Positions 1-11,159 of a stretch of 64,000 nt of DNA are shown piece after piece; the stretch's first letter is position 1; every line of letters starts with the position of its first letter. A model generated the notes under the pieces. That model was given only the letters and a program-made list of their open reading frames with translations, had not been told where the DNA came from and ran no database searches. The DNA lies in assembly GCA_003024785.1 (NCBI GenBank), contig PUQB01000053.1:372001-436000 (forward strand). Reading direction: 5' to 3'. This stretch comes from Selaginella tamariscina. Taxonomy: Eukaryota; Streptophyta; Lycopodiopsida; Selaginellales; Selaginellaceae. Both the position numbers and the translations under genes were made by a program.

Positions 1-2272
1 AGCACACTATGTGCAAGAGATACTTCTGGACGTACACACACTGTAAGGATCATAGGTGATTCAGCTATCTTAAGCACACTATGTGGAAGTACGACATGGC
101 CGAACACACACTGTAAGAATCATAGGTGATTCAGCTATCTTAAGCACACTATGTGTAAGAGATACTTCTGGATGTACACACACTGTAAGGATCATAGGTG
201 ATTCAGCTATCTTAAGCTATCTTAAGCACACTATGTGCAAGAGATACTTCTGGACGTACACACACTGTAAGGATCATAGGTGATTCAGCTATCTTAAGCA
301 CACACTGTAAGGATCATAGGTGATTCAGCTATCTTAAGCTATCTTAAGCACACTATGTGCAAGAGATACTTCTGGACGTACACACACTGTAAGGATCATA
401 GGTGATTCAGCTATCTTAAGCACACACTGTAAGGATCATAGGTGATTCAGCTATCTTAAGCACACACTGTAAGGATCATAGGTGATTCAGCTATCTTAAG
501 TACACACTGTAAGGATCATAGGTGATTCAGCTATCTTAAGCACACTATGTGCAAGAGATACTTCTGGACGTACACACACTGTAAGGATCATAGGTGATTC
601 AGCTATCTTAAGCACACTATGTGGAAGTACGACATGGCCGAACACACACTGTAAGAATCATAGGTGATTCAGCTATCTTAAGCACACTATGTGTAAGAGA
701 TACTTCTGGATGTACACACACTGTAAGGATCATAGGTGATTCAGCTATCTTAAGCTATCTTAAGCACACTATGTGCAAGAGATACTTCTGGACGTACACA
801 CACTGTAAGGATCATAGGTGATTCAGCTATCTTAAGCACACACTGTAAGGATCATAGGTGATTCAGCTATCTTAAGCTATCTTAAGCACACTATGTGCAA
901 GAGATACTTCTGGACGTACACACACTGTAAGGATCATAGGTGATTCAGCTATCTTAAGCAACACTGTAAGGATCATAGGTGATTCAGCTATCTTAAGCAC
1001 ACACTGTAAGGATCATAGGTGATTCAGCTATCTTAAGTACACACTGTAAGGATCATAGGTGATTCAGCTATCTTAAGCACACTATGTGCAAGAGATACTT
1101 CTGGACGTACACACACTATAAGGATCATAGGTGATTCAGCTATCTTAAGCACACACTGTAAGGATCATAGGTGATTCAGCTATCTTAAGCACACACTGTA
1201 AGGATCATAGGTGATTCAGCTATCTTAAGCACACTATGTGCAAGAGATACTTCTGGACGTACACACACTGTAAGGATCATAGGTGATTCAACTATCTTAA
1301 GCACACACTGTAAGGATCATAGGTGATTTAGCTATCTTAAGCACACACTGTAAGGATCATAGGTGATTCAGCTATCTTAAGCACACACTGTAAGGATCAT
1401 AGGTGATTCAGCTATCTTAAACACACTATGTGCAAGAGATACTTCTGGACGTACACACACTGTAAGGATCATAGGTGATTCAGTTATCTTAAGCACACTG
1501 TAAGGATCATAGGTGATTCAGCTATCTTAAGCACACACTGTAAGGATCATAGGTGATTCAGCTATCTTAAGCACACACTGTAAGGATCATAGGTGATTCA
1601 GCTATCTTAAGCACACACTGTAAGGATCATAGGTGATTCAGCTATCTTAAACACACTATGTGCAAGAGATACTTCAGAAGTACGACATGACCGATAACAA
1701 CCCGTCAACACACACTGTAAGGATCATAGGTGATTCAGCTAACCGATAACAACCCCGTCATAGGTGATTCAGCTAACCGATAACAACCCGTCATAGGTGA
1801 TTCAGCTAACCGATAACAACCCCGTCAACACACACTGTAAGGATCATAGGTGATTCAGCTATCAACACACACTGTAAGGATCATAGGTGATTCAGCTATC
1901 TTAAGCACACACTGTAAGGATCATAGGTGATTCAGCTATCTTAAGCACACACTGTAAGGATCATAGGTGATTCAGCTATCTTAAACACACTATGTGCAAG
2001 AGATAATAGTGTGTTTAAGAGATACTTCAGAAGTACGACATGACCGATAACAACCCCGTCAACACCCCCATGGACGTACACACACTGTAAGGATCATAGG
2101 TGATTCAGCTATCTTAAGCACACTATGTGTGTTTAAGATAGGTGATTAAGCACACACTGTAAGGATCATAGGTGATTCAGCTATCTTAAGCACACTATGT
2201 GTGTTTAAGATAGCTGTAAGGATCATAGGTGATTACAAGTGATTTTTACACCCATAGTGTGCTTAAGATAGC
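1..2272. repeat. LTR-start-derived satellite array with higher-order repeat
   Basis: Tandem array of two alternating modules. One is about 40 bp and reads cacacactgtaaggatcat, then aggtgattcagctatcttaag. The other is about 32 bp and contains cacactatgtgcaagagata. A higher-order period of 538 bp is visible: positions 83-283 and 621-821 are identical. From about 1680 to 2270 the array degenerates and includes inverted copies (ttaagatag against ctatcttaa). The core tgtaaggatcataggtgatt is the same sequence that begins the LTR of the adjacent chromovirus, so the array appears to have grown from an LTR end. Short ORFs here are only open repeat units. The array runs off the left edge of the window. 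Confidence 0.9.
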
Positions 2273-2700
2273 TGTAAGGATCATAGGTGATTACAAGTGA
2301 TTTTTACACCTAGATAGGTCATTTTTTACCTTTCACAGGACTTGAACCCGAGACCTTTTAGCTAACACACACATGTGTTAACCAACTGGTCCGTATGATC
2401 CTGATGCTGAACTACACATCAACAGCAAGGCGTATATTCATATGCATGTTCCAGACCAGTGTGGACCACACATTCCAGACCAGTTGTGGATCACACATTC
2501 CAGACCAGTTGTGGACCATACAATCCTCAGGACCTCAGATATATAAACAGGGTTCCAGTTCCAGGTTTCTCAGAATCATTCAACACCAGTCTTCGGCCTT
2601 GTGTTTCATTTTGTATTCATTTCTTTCTTGAATACAATCTCCTCCTTTCAAGGTTCCACCCTTGTTCTAAAGGTTTCGCCCTTTGCACAAGGTCGTGACA
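2273..2700 (+). repeat. 5' LTR of chromovirus 1
   Basis: Begins tgtaaggatcatagg and ends cgtgaca (TG...CA). Most of it matches the 3' LTR at 7452-8562 once the insertion there is set aside. A TATA box (tataaa) lies at 2542-2547, and transcription would be expected to start about 27-30 bp downstream, near 2569. The exact 5' boundary is uncertain because upstream satellite units share the same start sequence. Confidence 0.8.
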
Positions 2701-2702
2701 GT

Positions 2703-2717
2703 TTGAATGATTCTGAG
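2703..2717 (+). promoter_or_regulatory. Putative self-complementary primer-binding site, chromovirus 1
   Basis: Two bases after the 5' LTR end lies ttgaatgattctgag. Its exact reverse complement, ctcagaatcattcaa, lies at 2569-2583 inside the LTR, about 27 bp after the TATA box, where the RNA should begin. The usual plant site complementary to initiator tRNA-Met (tggtatcagagc) is not present. This is the geometry of self-primed Tf1/sushi elements. The function is inferred and the complementarity is observed. Confidence 0.7.
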
Positions 2718-5700
2718 GTAGTGACAAGCTTCTGTTTCGCTTGTCATCGATCCCATTTTCTTTCTTTCTCTCTTTTCAATTTTCTTTTCGATTTTTTTTT
2801 TCTTTTCTTTTTCTTTTCTGATTTTCTTCTCTTTTTGATTTTTCTTCTTCGACTCATCATGTCCGAGCATGCTCTTCATGAGCAAGTTGCTGCCCTCCAG
2901 CAGCAGCTCGAACAACTACACCTGGAGAATGATCAGCTCCGACAGCGTGCGAATTCTCCAGAGCCAAGATCAGCATGCCGAAAAGTTCGATGGTACCCGA
3001 TCGAAGTTCCGAGGTTTTCTCAATCAAGTTCGTCTGCGGATCGTGATGCAGCCGAGGCGCTACAGCACAGAACCCATTAAGGTTGGATTGATCGGGTCGC
3101 TGCTTTCTGGTTCTGCTCTTTCATGGTTCTCAGCCTTGCTGGAGAACAATGATCCGATCCTTGGGAATTTTGACGAGTTTGTGGAACGGTTCACGGCGAT
3201 GTTCAGTGACGTGGATCGTGAGAGTGCTGCCATCACCAAACTCCGTCAGCTTCACCAAGGGGGTATGTCGGTAGCAGAGTACGCATCGAAGTTTCAACTT
3301 CTTGCTTGTGATGTCACATGGGGAGATCGTGCTCTCAAGGAGGTTTTCCGGTCGGGGTTGCAGGACGAGGTCAAAGACATGTTGCTGAATTTTGCGGTTC
3401 CGGAAACCCTCACCAGCATGATCGAGTTGGCAATTCGTTGTGACAACCGGTTGATCGAGCGGAAACAAGAACGTCGGCATCCTTCTTTCTTCTTGGTGCC
3501 GTCTTCTTCCATTTCTGCAGTCCCTGTTCCCTCATCTGCTGATTCATCATCTTCCTCAGTAGAACCATCCCCGATGGAATTAGGGCGATCACGCCGAGGC
3601 AAGCTTTTGCCAACCGAACGTCAGAAGCGGATTCAGTACAAGCTTTGTTTGTACTGTGGGGACCCGTACCACAAGTTGGAGAATTGTCATCGACGTCCAA
3701 AACAAGCTCGTGAAGTGGCCCTTGCTGTGCTGCCGGGAAACGAGAAGATCCAGCCCGAATAGGAGCCGTCCGGCTGGATTGCCGTGGAACAACTCATGTT
3801 CCTCAAGGCTCTTCACTCATAACATCTTCCCTTCCTCATCTTGGATCCATTCCATCCACGAAGGTGTGCAAGCCGTTCCATGTTCCGGTGCAGCTGAAGA
3901 CACCAGAGGTGGAGTTCTGGTAAAGCTTTGGTGGATAGCGGAGCGAACGCAAATTTCATCGACAAGAATTTTGCTGTCAGGCACGGGATCCGTCTACATC
4001 CTTTGAAGACTCCTGGTTCTGTACGGGTCGTTGATGGACGAGATATCAAATCTGGAGCGGTAATAAATGACACGGAGTTCGTTGAGGTCGTTGCTTGTGG
4101 TGCAACATGTGTTGCTATTCCAGACTCTACGATTATCCTTGGTTTGCCGTGGATCGAGTTGGTGGATCCTGGTTGGAGAGAACGTTTCATGAACAGTTTC
4201 CCAGCTTTTCAACTCCAGCCACACTCTTTGATTCCGATCCTGTTCCAGTTCCTCCTCCACTTCGAGTCTCGCATATCACCTTGAAGCAGTTCAAGAAAGA
4301 TAGCCGACATGACCCAGCATCCGTGTTCGCGATCAAAGTCTATCCCTGCTCTGCTAAGGATGTTTCTGTTCCTCCTGCCTTACCAAAGCAGTATGCCGAT
4401 TTCGCAGACGTCTTCGACAAAAAGAAAGCTTCTGCCTTGCCACCGCACCGTGAGTACGACTGTCCTATCGATCTCGTTGAGGGTAAGCAGCCGTCCTCCG
4501 GTCCCATTTACGGTCTCTCACCAACAGAGTTGGAGACATTGAGGAGAATCTTGTCACCGGATTTATCCGTCATTCGCATCACCGGCTGGTGCTCCAGTAT
4601 TCTTTGTTTCCAAGAAGGATGGAAGTCTCCGGCTCGTGGTGGACTACCGAGATCTGAATAAGGTCACCATTCCAAACAAGTATCCTCTCCCCTCGTCTCC
4701 GACATGCTCGAACGTCTTTCTGGTGCCCGGTACTTCACAAAGATCGATTTAAGAGGAGCGTACAATCTCATCCGAATTCGAGAAGGGGACGAGTGGAAAA
4801 CAGCTTTCCGTACACGCTACGGACATTTCGAGTACGTAGTAATGCCGTTCGGCCTGACAAATGCACCTGCTGTGTTCCAGCACATGGCTAACGATATTTT
4901 CCGGGACTTCTTGGATTTGTTTGTCATCATGTACCTAGACGACATCCTGATATTTTCCAAGACTCGAGAAGAACACGAACGGCATGTACGGTTAGTCTTG
5001 GAGAGGCTCGGAAGCACCACTTGTTTGCCAAGTTGGAGAAGTGCTCTTTCAGTCAGCAGTCTGTCGAGTTCCTGGGGTACATCATTTCAGCTGAAGGTGT
5101 TCACATGGATCCTGCAAAAGTCCGGACTGTATTGGAGTGGGAGAGACCATCAAATGTTCGTGATGTTCGATGTTTCCTCGGGTTTGCGAACTTCTATCGA
5201 CGTTTCGTTCGGGATTTCTCCAAGATTGCATTGCCATTGACGAAGTTGACTGGCAAGGATGTTCCATTTGTCTGGTCCTCTGAGGCTGAGGAGGCGTTCG
5301 AGTTCCTAAAGAAGGCGTTCACTCGGCACCTGTTCTTATCCATCCTGACCCTGCGAAGCCATATTTCGTGGAAGCTGATGCCTCTGACTTCGCCATTGGT
5401 GAGTGTTGTCCTAGGAAGGTCCAGATCATCTTCTCCATCTCATTGCTTTCCATCTTCATAATGGGTTGCTGTACCACCACATCCAAATCTATGTTCTGGA
5501 CGGAGAACTGAGGTTGTGAGCTGTCCAACACTGCCATGACAACATAGCTGCATGACATTTTGGCATTCGAAAGACGATTGAGCTAGTACAACAGGTGTTC
5601 TGGTGGCCTCGGCTTCGCGTGTATGTTGAGAGATTTGTGCGATCTTGTGACACGTGCCAGCATACAAAGCTTTCTCGTCATCGACCGATTGGACTACTAC

Positions 5701-6339
5701 AACCTCTTCCTATTGCTCAGCGGCCATGGTCATCCATTACCATGGATTTCCTCACGGATTTACCGCCTTCTAGAGGGTTTGATGCTGTCCTAGTCATTGT
5801 TAATCGGTTCTCTAAGATGGCGCACTTTGTTCCCTGCAACAAGACATGTTCGGGTCCTGATGCTGCAGATTTGGTGTACCGGGAGGTGTTTCGCCTTCAT
5901 GGTCTTCTTGATGAACTTGTCATTGATCGAGGTCCTCAATTCACTTTGGCATTCTTGCGGAGATTCCTAGATTGGCTACGTATCACCGGGAAGCTGTCTA
6001 CTGCACATCATCCTGAAACAGATAGACAATCGGAGCGCACAATTCAGACTCTGGAACAATATCTCCGATGTTTCATTTCTCATCTGCAAGATGATTGGGT
6101 CGATCTCCTTCCTGCTGCCGAGTTCGCGTACAACAACACGGCACATTCATCCATAGGTGTGTCGCCATTTTTCGCGTTCTCTGGTGTTCATCCTCGCTGG
6201 TCCTACAGCTTTGGTTCCTGGCCTCACCACTGCTGCCGATGATCGTGTTGAGCATCTCTGACAGGTCCATGAGGAAGTGCAGCATCATCTTCAACGCGCT
6301 CGGGATTTACAACAACAAGCTGCTAATCGTTCCCGTTCC

Positions 6340-7425
6340 TCTCCTCCAGCATTCACAATTGGTGACCAAGTGTGGCTCCTCCGGCGTCATTGGCCAACCA
6401 CACGTCCTTGTGACAAGCTGGACTATCAACGCTTGGGGTTCCCGTTCCTCTCCTCCAGCATTCACAATTGGTGACCAAGTGTGGCTCCTCCGGCGTCATT
6501 GGCCAACCACACGTCCTTGTGACAAGCTGGACTGTCAACGCTTGGGGCCATTTCGCATCATCGACAAACTCTCTGATGTGACGTTTCGTCTCGAGCTTCC
6601 GCCAACCATCCGGATCCATCCCGTGTTCCATGTTTCTTTGTTGAAGCCTTATCATGCTCCTTCTGAACCTGGCCAACTTCTTCCACCACCTCCTCCAGTT
6701 ACAGTTGCTGGTGAACCTAAGTTCAAGGTTGCTGCAATTCTTGACTCCAAACTTGTTCGTGGTCAACTTCACTATTTCATGGATTGGATCAGTTATCCAC
6801 TTGGCGAACGCACTTGGGAGCCTGCTGTTCATCTTGTTCATGCTCTTGATCTTGTTGCCGAGTTCCAAACTTGTTCGTGGTCAACTTCACTATTTCGTTC
6901 ATGCTCCTAATTTTGTTGCCGAGTTCCAAACTTGTTCGTGGTCAACTTCACTATTTCGTGGACTGGATCGGTTATCCACATGGCGAACGCACTTGGGAGC
7001 CTGCTGCTCATCTTGTTCATGCTCCTGATCTTGTTGCCGAGTTCCATCAACGATATCCTACAAAACCTGGACTAGTGACGAGCACCGCTTGTTCGTGGTC
7101 AACTTCACTATTTCGTGGACTGGATCGGTTATCCACCTGGCGAACGCACTTGGGAGCCTGCTGCTCATCTTGTTCATACTCCTGATCTTGTTGCCGAGTT
7201 CCATCAACGATATCCTGTTGCCGAGTTCCATCAACGATATCCTGCAAAACCTGGACCAATGACGAGCACCGCTTGTTCGTGGTCAACTTCACTATTTCGT
7301 GGACTGGATCGGTTATCCACCTGGCGAACGCACTTGGGAGCCTGCTGCTCATCTTGTTCATGCTCCTGATCTTGTTGCCGAGTTCCATCAACGATATCCT
7401 GCAAAACCTGGACCAATGACAAGCG
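6340..7425 (+). repeat. Internal tandem duplications at the chromodomain end of chromovirus 1
   Basis: Two sets of direct repeats lie at the 3' end of pol. A segment of about 110 bp in the GPY/F region (from ttcctctcctccagcattca) occurs twice at about 6338-6545. A chromodomain segment encoding HYFVDWIGYPPGERTWEP followed by AEFHQRY occurs about four times between 6745 and 7425, with copies nearly identical to one another. The high similarity suggests recent slippage or unequal exchange. The element is broken in any case. Confidence 0.8.
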
Positions 7426-7451
7426 GTGCTCGTCATTGAAGGGGGAGATAA

Positions 7452-8562
7452 TGTAAGGATTATAGGTCATTTTTTGCCTTTCACAGGACTTGAACCCGAG
7501 ACCTTTTGGCTAACACACACATGTGTTAACCAACTGGTCCGTATGAAGGAATGTTTAAAGTTTGTTCATGGGGCTAAATACAAGTGTACATAAAAACATC
7601 CCAACGGATTTTATATAAACCTACTCTTATTCCCATCCCCCTAAACCCAAGCATCGCTGAGTGTTCGAAGAAGAAAGTAATCGATTCAGACCTTTACGGG
7701 TCTAGTCTCTCGCCCGGATACTGTCTCGAGCTTCAATCTCCAAACCACAGCTCACAAGCACACACCAAAGAAAAAAGCAAACACAAACAAACGAGGCCAA
7801 ACCAATCGCAGCAGATGCCCAAAGTAGCTCCATCACAACCACTATAGCACACCACATACACATCCACCAAGATCAAACATCAAATGCCCAAGGATATGCC
7901 CAATACGCATCAGAATGACCACTTATTGCAAACACACCAAACCTCTTCGTAAACAAGAACCATCGTTGCAGTTGCCCTCTTAGAAGATACCCATTAAACC
8001 TTAGAGCAATCCCTAGCAAACTGTATAGCAAATGCCCATCAAAGAGGAGTAACACCGTAAAGCACACCAAAGCAACAACCAAATGCACAAACACACGAGG
8101 TCAAACCAATCTGCAACAGATGCCCAAAGTAGCTCCATAACAACCACTGTAGCATTTGCACATCAAAGAGGAGTAACACCATACCAGAATAACCATACTC
8201 GTTTCCAAGCATGGGAGCCTCACGCTCGGGGTGTACTAGGCTCAACTGGTCCGTATGATCCTGGATGCTGAACTACACCATCAACAGCAAGGCATATATT
8301 CATACGCATGTTCCAGACCAGTGTGAACCACACATTCCAAACCAGTTGTGAATCACACATTCCAGACCAGTTGTGGACCATACAATCCTCAGGACCTCAG
8401 ATATATAAACAGGGTTCCAGTTCCAGGTTTCTCAAAATCATTCAACACCAGTCTTCGGCCTTGTGTTTCATTTTGTATTCATTTCTTTCTTGAATACAAT
8501 CTCCTCCTTTCAAGGTTCCACCCTTGTTTTAAAGGTTTCGCCCTTTGCACAAGGTCGTGACA
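7452..8562 (+). repeat. 3' LTR of chromovirus 1, split by an insertion
   Basis: Begins tgtaaggattatagg just after the purine tract and ends gtcgtgaca. The LTR sequence is contiguous with the 5' LTR from 7452 to 7545 and again from 8243 to 8562. The intervening segment is foreign. Confidence 0.85.
7546..8242. mobile_element. Unclassified ~700-bp insertion in the 3' LTR
   Basis: A 15-bp direct repeat, caactggtccgtatg, flanks the segment (7531-7545 and 8243-8257) and occurs once in the 5' LTR, so this is a clean insertion with a 15-bp target duplication. That length fits target-primed non-LTR insertion better than a DNA transposon. Inside, a stretch starting caaaccaatc and including gatgcccaaagtagctcca occurs twice, about 300 bp apart. 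I see no coding capacity, terminal inverted repeat, poly(A) tail or tRNA-like head. Family unknown. Confidence 0.6.
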
Positions 8563-9488
8563 CACACAGCTTTCAAAGGATCAATAGTCGACGTCTGAGG
8601 AGGAGAGACGAGTCATGGCACAGGTTCCTTATAGGCAAATAGTTGATTGTTTGTTATATCTAGCCATTTTCACTCGACCAGACTTGGCTTTTGCAATTGG
8701 AGTGGTTTCCATGTTTGTAGAGAATCTAGGAAAGGCTCATTGGACAACAATCAAACTTATCTTACGATACTTGCGAGGCACAGTTGGGTTCTGTCTCACA
8801 TATTCAACTAGTGGGAGCTCTACAGGAGACCACATGGTAATGGATCTAGTGGGTTTCATAGATTCAGATTGGGCAAGAAACAGGGAGACCAAGAAGTCCA
8901 CTTCAAGATATGTGTTTTTTCTGGATGACGGGCTTATCAGTTGGATGAGTAGACTACAGCGAGTGATTGCACTCTCCTTGATGAAGGCCGAGTACATTTC
9001 AGCAACAGAGGCGGCCAAGGAGGCAACGTGGTTGATGAAGTTACTCAAGGACATGGGGATCTCATTTCTGAGGCTGATCACAATATACTGTGATAGCACC
9101 AGTGCCATAGCTACTTCAGAGAACCCCATACATCATGACAAAGTTAAGCATGTCAATGTGAAAGTACTAACAAGAGGTTTGAGTCGAGAACATCAAGCTC
9201 AAGCATGTGTCTACTGTCGAGATATTATGACCAAGGCCTTGAGCAGGGATAATTTCCAACGACACCAATCTCGAATGATTGTCTTGAACTCTCACGGTTA
9301 AGTGGGAGTGTTGAAATATCCAGCATAGAGTCCAAGCTGGAAGAACAACTATATATGCCTTAGGCCATATATACTTATGGAGAACTATCATATATAATTA
9401 TAAAGAAAACTGTATAAATAGTATTCAGAAATACAAAAACATAAGTTAATTAATATTTGACTCGGCTTGTGATTTAACAGCTTCTCAC
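8563..9488 (+). mobile_element. Ty1/Copia element, 3' part (broken)
   Basis: Positions 8615-9301 encode the end of Copia reverse transcriptase and RNase H: YLAIFTRPDLAFAIGVV, then the connection LRYLRGTVG, then RNase H motifs FIDSDWA, KAEYISATEAAKEA and IYCDSTSAI. A purine tract (aagtgggagtg) follows, then a likely LTR beginning tgttgaaatatcc at about 9309 and perhaps ending ttctcaca near 9488. The 5' part is not visible, because chromovirus 1 lies at the left edge and the window ends beyond it. Fossil; LTR end uncertain. Confidence 0.85.
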
Positions 9489-10169
9489 AGCACTTAATAA
9501 ACTTCATTATATTTCAATTTTAAATTAATTAATATTTTAAATCAAAATACTATAAAGTTTAAATTAAATATATGTAAGGGTATGTATCTAAATTTAAAAC
9601 TTCCCGTATAAGTAAATATGATAATCATTATTATATCTATGTTATACTTTTCAAAAGTATAGTATTGGAATGCATATATAAAATATATTAAAATGAATAT
9701 TGTTCCATGCCACTTATCATCTCCACTTTATATATAATTTATATTAAAAGCCTTGTTGTAAGCACTTTATTTTAATTCATATGTAAAGCTTTTACCGTTA
9801 TATAAGTTTTATTTTATTATTAAATTTTTAACTAATTCAATAATTATATTTCAGTTTGAAAGCCTTTAAATTTTTTTTATATAATTTTCATATTAAATTA
9901 TATGAATATAGCTTTATTTCATTATATACTTTTGAATGCCTTTACAGTTATACCATTTAAAGTAAGCCTTTGAACGGGCCTACAAACAAGATAACAATCA
10001 ACAAAGAAAGATCGAAGAACCCTAAATTGAGGGTTTTCTGGATCAATTCTTCCTGCATTTCCGATCTCCGCGCAGGTACGCATTTCAAAGATCCAGATTC
10101 TCTCTCCCTCTCTCTCTCTCTCTCTCTCGACTGTGAGAAAAAACATGTCTTTTTCTTCAGCACGCACAG
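9489..10169. other. AT-rich spacer and 5' leader
   Basis: No gene seen. Very AT-rich until about 9960, then a likely 5' untranslated leader of the DUF4091 gene with a CT tract at 10100-10128 just upstream of the start codon. Confidence 0.6.
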
Positions 10170-11117
10170 ATGGAAGATGTGAATGAATACGCACCAGCGC
10201 CTCCGATTGAAGGTGTTTCTGGAGGAGGAACTGGCTATGGATGGAGCGACCCCGGATTTACCACGAATTTTACTGGATCGCTCGCCGATATTACCAAGTT
10301 ACCTACCTCCGATCTCGTTCATGTATGGTGCATGCCGAGTACTGCCACAATTGGTCATCAAGAACCCCCTCGAACACTAGAACAAGTAAGAAGTATGTGT
10401 GTGTGAAATTATATGTTCAGTGATATTTAATTAATATGAGTGTATATGTTTATTATATATATATATATAAATAGTAGTGGTTACAATATACATTATATAG
10501 TATATGTACGTATCATGGATGTATTTAGTATTTATTTGTACATGAATGTGTTGGTGTATATATAGTTGCTTTTGTTTTACTGTGTATGTAAAAGTTTTAT
10601 ATAAAACTTTTGGATATATGAGGTAATAATGTGCAAAATCTTGTTAATTGTGTTACAAATACATGTGTATCCGATGTGTAATAATGGTTGAAAGTATAAT
10701 TAATAACATTATAATTTATAATAATATATATAATATTGTAATATGTATGTATAATATATATAGTGTAATACCGTGTATTACATGGTTGAATATGAACGTG
10801 GACGTGTATATGTATTATACATGTGAGCTGTTTGTTATTGTTTGATAAGTTGATTAATCGATTTCTTTTTGTATGTAAGTTAAACCTCTTAATAGCGAGA
10901 AACGAACGGGAGAGTGCACAAATAGCTCTACGTCCAAAGATTTCATGGGCTGGTGATGGAGTTGCTGGATATCTACAAATACACCTTACAGATCTCGTGT
11001 CTACTTCTGGTGACCGGTAAAACATGCATATCCATATATGCAAACACTTACATATATAATAGATATCTATCACACACACACACACACACACACATATGGA
11101 GAGAGAGAGAGAGAGGG

Positions 11118-11159
<42 letters not shown>

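Larger units (their letters stand above)
2273..8562 (+). mobile_element. Ty3/Gypsy chromovirus 1 (broken)
   Basis: LTR retrotransposon with LTRs at both ends. Parts in order are gag (about 2.86-3.76 kb, with a CCHC zinc knuckle C-L-Y-C-G-D-P-Y-H-K-L-E-N-C), aspartic protease (about 3.9-4.2 kb, DSGAN motif), reverse transcriptase and RNase H (about 4.3-5.4 kb, YLDDILIFS motif), integrase (about 5.6-6.25 kb), a GPY/F-type module and a C-terminal chromodomain (about 6.5-7.4 kb). A purine-rich tract precedes the 3' LTR. The element is broken, with roughly half a dozen or more breaks. Its LTRs differ at about seven sites in 305 comparable bases, all transitions, so it is older than the chromovirus at 35.5 kb but not ancient. 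The bases after the 3' LTR are CACAC, and CACAC also precedes many tgtaagg units in the left array, which fits a 5-bp target duplication. It inserted into a Copia element. Confidence 0.93.

Noticed and set aside
1-2272. CRISPR-like appearance of regularly repeated units
   Set aside because: The spacing segments are themselves repeats, the units are contiguous, and the context is a plant genome next to an LTR; this is a satellite.
10036-10182. Open frames across the CT tract upstream of the DUF4091 start
   Set aside because: They are produced by microsatellite translation (Ser-Leu runs) and show no conserved protein.
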